Source: Tetradesmus obliquus | Lineage: Eukaryota; Chlorophyta; Chlorophyceae; Sphaeropleales; Scenedesmaceae | NCBI GenBank assembly: GCA_030272155.1 | Contig: CP126207.1 | Location: 2,914,001-2,978,000, forward strand | Reading direction: 5' to 3' | Length of the DNA stretch: 64,000 nt | Part shown: in pieces, positions 56,867 through 64,000 of the stretch | How the letters are laid out: each line of letters starts with the position of its first letter | Numbering within the stretch: the first letter of the stretch is position 1 | Notes under the pieces: generated by a model | Told to the model about the DNA's origin: nothing | Seen by the model: the letters and a program-made list of their open reading frames with translations, nothing else | Databases searched by the model: none | Position numbers and translations under genes: made by a program

Positions 56867-58609
56867 TCACACACCAGCCGCGAAACGTACACGCTTTGAT
56901 GAGCGTACAGGCTGCAGACCACCATCTGCAGTACGTTTCTGTTTATTTGTGCCGGCTCCTGCTCGAATACGAGCAAAGTAGTCATCAATCTTGTCCTGGC
57001 AATTAGAACAATTGCGATCAGGCTCCCATGTGTTGTTGCTCTCATCATAACCCTTCCATTTGATGAGGTACTGCCTTTGCAGAACAGGCGTCCTAGCTCT
57101 GTTCCTTTTTCTCCTCACACGTACATCCCTGTGAGCCAAAACTGACTCAACCTCGTACTCTAGCTCATCTTCAATAAGCTCAGGTACAGGCGGGGGTTGC
57201 ACTCGACCACCTTGCTGATAAGCCTTCAGCAGTGACACGTGAAACACGGGGTGGATCTTGAGGTTAGCAGGCAGCGTTAGCTTGTAGGCTACTTCATTTA
57301 CACACTGAAGCACCTTAAACGGGCCAATCCATTTTGGCAACAGCTTGTGAGTTCCAGCTGTTTTCACTTTGATGTTCTTTGTGCTTAAAAAAACTTCATC
57401 ACCAACTGCAAACTGCAGCTCCCTTCTATGCATATCAGCATACGCTTTCTGCCGCTGCTGCGCTGCTTGCGAACACAGCTTTGCGCGTGCAACAGAAGTC
57501 TGAATACGTTCAGCTAGCGATGTTGCTGAATCACAGGTAGCATTGGCGTGGGCAGCGCCCTCCTCCCCCCTTGGAACAACAAGATCCAAAGGCAGGCAGG
57601 GGCGTTTGCCATAAACCAGCTCAAAAGGCACAGAGCTGATGGATTCCTGATAAGAATTGTTGATGGAAAATTGCACCATCGGCAGCAGAGAGTCCCAATC
57701 CGTTTGAGTGGGGTCAATGTAGTGCCGCAGCATATCTTCCAACACACGATTTACACGTTCAGTGTTACCATCACTCTGTGGGTGGAATGCAGTGCTCATG
57801 CCATGCTGAACACGCATCTGTGCCACAAAGGCCTTCCAGAATTTGCTTGTGAAGCGAATATCTCGATCTGTGACAATGGAGCGGGGCACACCGTGATTAG
57901 CCACAACCTGAGCAACAAAGATGTCAGCCAGTTGCCCAGCACTCACATCATCAGCACACGGCGCCAAGCGCACCATTTTGGACATCCTGTCAACAAAGAC
58001 AACAATGGTTGTGTAACCTGCAGCTGTCCTTGGGAGAGACACAATCAGATCCATGCTGACAGACTCCCAAGTGTCACCAGGGACGGGCAGAGGGCGCAGC
58101 ATACCAGCAGGTTTCCGGTTACTGCTCTTGTTGCGCTGACAGGAGTCACACTCCTTGACATAGCGTGCAACATCACGTGCCATGCCTGCCCAGTAGAAGT
58201 AACGCTGTACGTTGTTAAGTGTGCGCCTGGTCCCTACATGACCAGCATATGGCGCATCGTGGCACTCATGTAGTACCATTTGCCGCAGCTCATCATTAGC
58301 TGGCAGCACTAGCGTCCTGCCTCTGTAAAAGAGACCATCCTTTTCTGTCCAATTGTTTGCACTACATGCAAAAGCAGTATCAGCGGCATATGCTGCACGC
58401 AGCTCCGTCACAAAGGCAGAGTTCTGCAGCACTGCGGCCTGAACAGAGGACGTTGTCATTACACCAACATATGACACTAACCCAGGGTCGGAATCAACAA
58501 CAGGGTGGCGACTCAGCGCATCAGCCACAACGTTTTGCTCTCCAGGCTTATAATTCCACTGCAGCCTAGGCTGGTCACAGGCCTGTGACCTTGAAGCGCT
58601 TCTAGCCAC
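56867..58609 (-). pseudogene. Ty3/gypsy integrase with chromodomain (end of pol)
   Basis: 580 codons open in one frame. Residues about 15-40 are the tail of RNase H (NYKPGEQNVVADALSRHP). An HHCC zinc module follows (HECHDAPYAGHVG … CDSCQRNK). The catalytic core has its three acidic residues in SMDLIVSLP, VTDRDIRFTS and NTERVNRVLEDM. The C-terminal part carries a chromodomain (YEVESVLAHRDV … YLIKWKGYDESNNTWEP), which marks the chromovirus lineage; chromodomains guide insertion toward particular chromatin. The frame itself is unbroken, but the pol upstream is interrupted, so the element cannot make a full polyprotein. Confidence 0.93.
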
Positions 58610-59207
58610 CCAGCAGCCCGCATGGACTGCATGGTGTTGGTGTCAAAGAAGGTATTGGGCTTGTGGTCTGTAAAGACACTTACATCTCTGCCCTCAATGT
58701 AACAACGCCACTTTTTAACGCAGTACACTACAGCGAGCATCTCGAGCTCTGTGGGCGAATAGTTACACTCTGCTGGTGTTAGTTTGCGTGACTCGAACGC
58801 AATCGGGTGTCCTTTTTGCATTAAAACACCAGATACACCTAAGTATGATGCGTCACACACCATTGCAAACGGTTCCTGGCTGTGCCAATCTGGTAGCGTC
58901 AACACATGTGCTGTTGTCAGCAGCTCCTTGACCTTGTCAAAAGCCTCTTGACAAGCTGTTGACCAACGAAAAGCGATATTACTTTTAAGCAGGTCAGTCA
59001 TAGGATGAACAACCTGTGCATACCGCTTGATGAACTTCCTAAAGTAGTTCGTCATGCCGAGGAACGAACGTAGGTGTGACACGTCTGCAGGTGCAGGGAA
59101 GTCTTTGACTGCCTTCACTTTGGCGGGGTCAACACGAACTGCCTCTTCGCTGACAATATGCCCTAGGAATAACACTTCTTTTTGATAAAAAGAGCACTTC
59201 CAGTGAG
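58513..59207 (-). pseudogene. Ty3/gypsy RT thumb and RNase H part of pol
   Basis: Continues RT after the 738 bp insertion (KCSFYQKEVLFLGHIVS, LRSFLGMTNYFRKFI), followed by RNase H (AMVCDASYLGVSGVL, ELEMLAVVYCVKKW, VFTDHKPN). Near 58,570-58,590 an extra roughly 11 bases make the perfect 18-base palindrome GGTCACAGGCCTGTGACC and shift the frame away from integrase. Confidence 0.9.
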
Positions 59208-59954
59208 GTTTTGGGAGTTGCTTGCTGATTTTGTGGCAACAGAGGCAGCGCCCGCTACTTGGCGGGTTGCGGTGCCTGGCAATCACCCGTTTCTGTGCTC
59301 TGATCCAGCGCAGCTGCGCATTGTACTGGCGCCCCGCTCTGGTTGACCTTCCTGCCTCTGCATGTTGTGCTGTCAGCAGTTGTCGATTTTCCAGTTTCTG
59401 TCAAGGGCATGTTACATGCATGTGGTGGGTGTCGCAGCGCTGGTTTCTCAGCTTTTTCCTCCGTGCTGCATGTTTTTGTCCTTGTCAGCAGTGAGGATTG
59501 CAGAAGCAGCAGAGCCCTAGTTTGCCTTAGTTTGCCTTAGTTTGCTTTGATTTGCCTGTCAGTCGTGCACCGCGTCAGTTATGCATGCTCCTGCTTGCTG
59601 CAGTCTGGTGAGTACAGCAGTGCCTTGATGCAATCATGCCAGACATTTATGGTGAGCAGCACCTTTGTGCACCCCGCTTACCGTTTGGACCATGCTTGTC
59701 CTTCCCTGTGCGCTTTTTGCCTGGTGCGTGGAGCACATGCTGCTTTTCGTGCTGCATTTCGCACTTGCTGCCCTGCATGTACATGTTCGTTTATGGGGAG
59801 GTAGGGGCTGCGAGACGCCTCTGGAGTTTTCTTTGGTGGCGTCTTGTGGCTTGCTATCGAGTTCATACGATATGTGAGCTGAAAGTAGGGCGAGTGACTC
59901 ACTCTCGGGTGATAGCTTGCCTTCTCCTGTAACAAGCCTCTCCTCTCCAGTGAG
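59199..59954. mobile_element. 738 bp insertion with 9 bp target-site duplication inside RT
   Basis: TCCAGTGAG occurs at 59,199-59,207 and again at 59,946-59,954. Removing 59,208-59,945 and one copy restores the RT frame across the site. The ends carry weak inverted similarity (GGGAGTTGCTTG at one end against GGAGAGGCTTG read from the other). I see no transposase. A 9 bp duplication is typical of Mutator-like elements, so a non-autonomous DNA transposon is a good guess. Confidence 0.78.
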
Positions 59955-60804
59955 CAGCTGTCAGGTTGTGTTGCTTGAGAATGTCCAGCACTATTCTCAA
60001 GTGTTTCTCGTGTTCTGCTTCGCTTTTGCTGTAGACGATGATGTCATCCAGGTACACCATCACGAACTTGTACAGGTGTTTTGAAAAGAGCTTATTCATC
60101 AGGCTCTGGAACGCTGAAGGGGCGTTCACCAGGCCGAAACTGAGTGTTAGGTATTCATAGTGACCAAAGGGCGTCCTAAACGCCGCTTTTGGCACATCAC
60201 TATCAAGCACTTTTGCTTGATGATAGGCTTGACGAAGATCGACCAAGCTGAACACCTTTGCACCTGTCAAGTGGTCTAGCATCTCATCTATGCGAGGCAG
60301 GGGAAAAGCAATCCGCCTTGTCAAGCGATTGATCGCTCGATAGTCTATACACATACGCAGTTCTGTTGAACGTGGCTGTTTCACAAACAGCATCGGAGCA
60401 CCAAACGGTGACAGTGAAGGCTGTATGTAACCTAGCTCAAGCAATTGCCGTGTTTGCTTTTCCATCTCTTCCATTTCAGCTGGAGAATAGCGGAACATAG
60501 GCCGTAAGATAGGCGACGCACCTGGCTCGAGTGGAATCACTTCATAATCGATTTGTAGCTTGGAGCCTCCATGTGGTGGGTGGTCCGTGAACACAGTAGG
60601 ATACTCAGCCTGTAGTTGGGCCACACGAGCATCCTGCGGTGCAGAGATTGAAGCTGCACAAACAGCAGTGTCACCACTGTCAGCAGGCACAGGTGCCTGC
60701 TTCACCACCATCAGACAGTACCAGAACTCTTGCTTACTGATTCTCTTAGCCTGGGCATAAGACAGTACAGTAGGCTGAGCAGGGGAAGGCTGCTTGGGAG
60801 GCAA
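59955..60804 (-). pseudogene. Ty3/gypsy reverse transcriptase, N-terminal part of pol
   Basis: The frame reads a classical gypsy RT: YEVIPLEPGASPI, the ELGYIQPSLSPFGAPMLFV block, MCIDYRAINRLT, FSLVDLRQAYHQ, PFGHYEYLTLSFGLVNAPSA, and catalytic VMVYLDDIIVYS. It ends in the 738 bp insertion after KQHNLTAAHW. All the palm motifs are intact. No initiation codon is expected, since pol is usually a polyprotein with the upstream protease. Confidence 0.92.
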
Positions 60805-60872
60805 ATCCTGAATAAAATGATTGGCGTTTTACCCTTGCCTGCCCCTGTGCATGTAGCAGATGCAAAATCAGC

Positions 60873-61160
60873 TGAGCCGTTTCATGCGTTTAAGCCATGC
60901 ATCACCTAAAATAACATCAAAAGCTGCTGGCATATCAATGACAGCAAAGTTTAACTGTGAAGCCAAACCCTGCATGCGCAAAGTAGCAGTGCACTGCTGC
61001 GCAGTCTGTGCAGCAGCGCCTGCAATGCCAACAACAGACAGTGTAGTTTTACTATCCCGAGTGTAACACCAGTGCGTGCGCAGAAAGCAGCAGATATGTA
61101 GTTGTGCTGTTCTGCTCCACTGTCAAACAACACACGTGCCGTGGCACCAGCAACTGAACC
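60873..61160 (-). pseudogene. Ty3/gypsy aspartic protease, frameshifted
   Basis: The minus strand reads ARVLFDSGAEQHNYISA, a retropepsin active site with D-S-G. After a one-base shift near 61,060 it reads LNFAVIDMPAAFDVILGDAW, the typical second half. A stop follows at about 60,873. Gag and the 5' LTR are not found beyond it; the sequence to the right is occupied by an opposite-strand ORF. Confidence 0.85.
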
Positions 61161-61196
61161 AGTGCAGCTGCCCCTGCTGGTTTCCCGCAGACTGCC

Positions 61197-62098
61197 ATGT
61201 TCACACCTGCTGCCAGCCGGCCTGAGCATGCAAACAGCTTTGCAGCGCTAGCTGAAGTGCGTGATGCAGAACTGTCAGCAGATGCAAGCATGCTGTCAGA
61301 GCCCAGCCCTGACAGCTGGCATGACTTAGAGGAGCGCTACCATGCGCTGATTGCTGATCTCACTCCTGAGTGGCGTGATGCAATCTTCGGCCCTGGCCGA
61401 AGCTCTTATGACCCCTACGCGGGCGAGGAGGATTCCATCAGTGAACAGAGCAACTTGGTTGCTGCTGAGAGTGCACAGAGTAACACGGTTACTGCTGTTG
61501 GCGCAGCAAGTGCACAGAGTAACAAGGTTACTGCTGCTGTTGCCCAGCAAATGAACCCCTTTGCAGCAGATGATGAGCTGCAAATCAGCCCAGCAATTTT
61601 TGCTGAGCTGCAAGATGAACTTGTCACACCATGCACTGTTGATGCATGTGCTTCAGAAGATGGCAGCAATGTGTTGCTGCCAGACTACTGCTGTGCAGGC
61701 AGTAAGTCCTTCTTTGATAGAAAATTTGAACAAGGTGATTTCCTGTGGTTGCATACTCCAAGACAGCAACGTGAGCTGTTTCTGACCAGGTACAGGCTGC
61801 ATAAGCTGCAGTGCCCTGCGCTTGGCGCTTGCATTTTGCTTCCAGCCAAGTACAGTTCACCGGTGTTGCGCAGCATGACATTGCTCAGGCGTCATGCACG
61901 CAACACACCGTTGTTTATTGATAATAAATCAGGGCCAAGTGTGACTTTGTGGTGTATGTTGATAAGCCACATGTAGTGCCAGCACAGCAGGATGGAGCAC
62001 CGTTCTGTGCCACTGCTGCTGCTGAGGTTCCAGTTAGTAATGAGGACAATGTTCGTCCTGTGACAACACATGTTATGCCGTCTCAGCCACCACTGTAA
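61197..62098 (+). CDS. unidentified ORF, probably transposon-derived, with a late frameshift
   Basis: The frame 61,197-61,976 begins MFTPAASRPEHANSFAALAE and is acidic, with the repeated motif AQSNxVTA (three times in about residues 97-122). The C-terminal part (GDFLWLHTPRQQRELFLTRY, GACILLPAKY, TPLFIDNKSG) resembles, from memory, ORFs that accompany algal retroelements; I cannot name the domain. The last frame ends at 61,976, but a shift to another frame would continue to a TAA at about 62,098. It is antisense to the neighbouring pol and overlaps the start of the protease. It may be the remains of another element inserted tail to tail. Confidence 0.4.
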
Positions 62099-62123
62099 CG
62101 ACTGAGGAACGTAGGGAAGCGTA

Positions 62124-62159
62124 AAGGGTTTAGGGTTTAGGGAAAAAACCTAAACCCTT
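62124..62159. repeat. telomere-motif hairpin 5
   Basis: AAGGGTTTAGGGTTTAGGG is followed after five bases by CCTAAACCCTT. Confidence 0.85.
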
Positions 62160-62583
62160 GCTGAGACGGCCCAGCATGCATGTGTACCAGTAACCCATCA
62201 AGCCTAGTGAATGCTGATACGCATGCATTGATGCCTGCACCAGTTGCAGCACACAACCCAGTAAAGCCTAGGCCATCTCATGGTTGTCAGGCAGAGACAC
62301 AGACTCACACGTTGGCCTGCCTGCTGCGCATGCCCCTGCCAAGGCCATCCTCAGCCTGTGACGCCTTGCGTGCCTGTCCTTTGGATGTGTCTGTGCGGTT
62401 CCTGTACTGCTTGGGCTCCTCGTGCGCCCCTCATAAGTGTCGTCAGATGCAAGGGTGCAGTCTGTGTCCTGGTGTGTTGAGTCACTGGTGTCTGCAGAGT
62501 CATCATCGCTGTCTGCTGCTGCCTGCTGCTGGCGCGTGCTCTTGGCTTTGCGAGCTGCTGTTGCGCGTGGTTTGGCTGCTGCC

Positions 62584-64000
62584 TTAGGTTTGGGTGCTGC
62601 TGCTGCACGTGCTGTGGCTGCTGCGCCACCAGTAGGGGTGCGAGCAGAACTGCAGCTGGGTGCTGCGACCTTTCAGGAGGAGCTCCAGCAGTACCTGGTG
62701 GTCTGAACGCTCAGTGGTCTCCTGCGATGGCAGCATTTGCAAGGGTGCTTTCATTGGTTGCAGCGATGCCTGCTGCTGGCCAGCAACCATGGTAACACTT
62801 GAAGTCACTGTGCACATGTCAAGCAACTTGTAGGCAGAGCTGTGGTGATACTTGCTGCTCAAACGGCCCAAGCGGCGACACATGTGCAACAATGTATGCT
62901 GGCCCCTGAAAGTGGTGGCTTTTGTGCTCACACACACCTGCACCACAGGGTTGCTTGGGTCTGCACCACTGACGCTCCGCCTGATGCGACAGCTTTCTTC
63001 GCGGCAGTCTGCAGCTCAAAGTAGTCCGGGTAGTCCTTGTCATCAAGCGTCTTCAACAGCAAAGGAACGCAGCAGGAAGACAGATTGAAGGGGTTGCTTG
63101 TCTGCAGCTGTACTGCACACTGCATTCACACATGTGTCATGCCACAATCGCATGTCACTGCATGTGGCAAAGTCAGCATACAGGCTGGCAAAGGGCGACT
63201 CACTGGCCCCAACGTGTTGCTGACTGAGTGCGCGTACAGCAGAGTCCAGCATGCAGAATGCACATCATGCACATGCCAAGAGTGAACAACATGACTCACC
63301 TTGGCCCACTCTGGCAGTGGAGTGCCAGCCTTGTAGTGGTTGTGCAGAAGCTTGGCACGGCCCTCAGTCCTCCACTGCCTGGACTCCGCCCACTGCTGCT
63401 AGAGGGGTGGGCGACCCAAGCCCGCTTCGTCGTTGTCACTAGTACTGCGTCAAGTAAGGACCGCTGTTTGGGGTGTGGACTAAGGAAGGGCACCCAAGGG
63501 TACACACGCAACCTAACACTGACAGACATGCATGTGTCAGTGGCACATATTTACACACCCTGCAATGAAAGACCCACACACAGCTGCTTGCCCAGCTAGT
63601 GGTGGCCTGCAGCTGCAGCTTCCTCAGCAGCAGCGCTGCTCACGCTATCGCTGCCTGCACCCAGCGCCTGCACAGACTGCATGCGTGCCCAAATAGCTGT
63701 GGCATGCAGCCGCGACTCAAATGTTGGGGACAGCCAGCCAAGGTGGTTTTCATCGATCACAAGCCCGCCCGCATCCCAACCCCTGATTCCGGCGTGCCGG
63801 AGAGCCCAGAAGGCGTGGAAGGTAAAGCACCTCCTTGCAGGCCGCTGGCCCCCCAGGAAAACCAGGGGCTGCTTGTGCAGTTGGCCAAAAGTCAGCTCAG
63901 TTGCCTGCAGGTCGCCCAACCCCAGCCGCTGCTGCTTCCTCGAGGACGGGTGGGTCCACTGCTCATGGTCCTGCTTGAATCTGCCAGCAAACTCCTGATA
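62584..64000 (-). CDS. exons of an unidentified gene, partial
   Basis: Three or four minus-strand pieces look like exons. One is the window edge to about 63,647 (FAGRFKQDHEQWTHPSSRK … LVIDENHLGWLSPTFESRLHA, with a GTGAGC donor). The second is 63,404-63,300 (QQWAESRQWRTEGRAKLL … AGTPLPEWAK, acceptor CTCTAG, donor GTGAGT). The third is about 63,107-62,940 (NPFNLSSCCVPLLLKTLDD, DYPDYFELQTAAKKA, donor GTGTGT). The fourth is a stretch with LGRLSSKYHHSSAYKLLDM and SQETTERSDHQVLLELLLK. Composition and splice sites are gene-like, but I cannot recognise the family. It may itself be transposon-related, given its neighbours. Confidence 0.35.

Noticed and set aside
1-64000. tRNA genes, rRNA or CRISPR arrays
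   Set aside because: Scanning for T-loop-like GTTCRA motifs gave only isolated matches without a cloverleaf. The regular repeats are exon echoes or microsatellites, without the uniform repeat-spacer structure of CRISPR.

Overview
The window looks like nuclear DNA of a chlorophyte green alga. Sphaeropleales/Scenedesmaceae would fit, but that is an inference from sequence style, not a database match. The support is intron-rich genes with GT-AG introns, very abundant CAG/CTG triplet runs, scattered TTTAGGG/CCCTAAA (plant-type telomere) motifs, and a chromovirus-type Ty3/gypsy element. I see no operons, bacterial signals or CRISPR arrays.

Layout. (1) 1.7-16.4 kb is a tandem array on the minus strand of six two-exon BTB/POZ-type genes (A, B, C, D, F, G), one gutted copy (E) and one small remnant. 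Two members (A, G) carry single-base frameshifts, and A joins the exon 1 type of one subfamily to the exon 2 type of the other. (2) 17.0-23.9 kb, plus strand, is a six-exon gene whose splice model closes in frame at 470 aa. It is a NIPA/DUF803-like multi-pass membrane protein of the drug/metabolite transporter superfamily. (3) 23.9-34.5 kb has no gene I can support and is full of microsatellites, short tandem repeats and telomere-motif hairpins. (4) 34.5-39.8 kb, minus strand, is a six-exon gene for a protein with two GYF-like modules and a long Gln/Ala-rich tail. (5) 40-47.4 kb is mostly non-coding interspersed repeats. (6) 47.5-53.2 kb, plus strand, is a PASTICCINO2/PHS1-type 3-hydroxyacyl-CoA dehydratase, an enzyme of very-long-chain fatty acid elongation. 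(7) 55.4-61.2 kb is nested transposon debris: a LINE reverse transcriptase fragment cut by the 3' LTR of a minus-strand chromovirus. That LTR is a near-perfect 465 bp palindrome, and the reverse transcriptase is split by a 738 bp insertion with a 9 bp target duplication. (8) 61.2-62.1 kb is an opposite-strand ORF of unknown, possibly transposon, origin. (9) 62.6-64 kb holds exons of an unidentified minus-strand gene that runs off the window.

The most striking observation is shared by the three unrelated multi-exon genes (NIPA-like, GYF-like, PAS2-like). Nearly every internal exon is accompanied in its flanking introns by truncated copies of its own edge ('exon-edge echoes'). Upstream echoes keep the acceptor AG and the first part of the exon, then break off, usually into a CTG run. 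Downstream echoes keep the last part of the exon and the GT donor. The last exons of the GYF and PAS2 genes have extra copies of their C-terminal codons downstream of the stop. I count roughly 60 echoes. This is the geometry expected when a segment spanning a splice site is tandemly duplicated, and it leaves one complete exon per set. The density, and its recurrence in adjacent unrelated genes, suggest a genome-wide process, perhaps driven by the CTG tracts that end most introns here.
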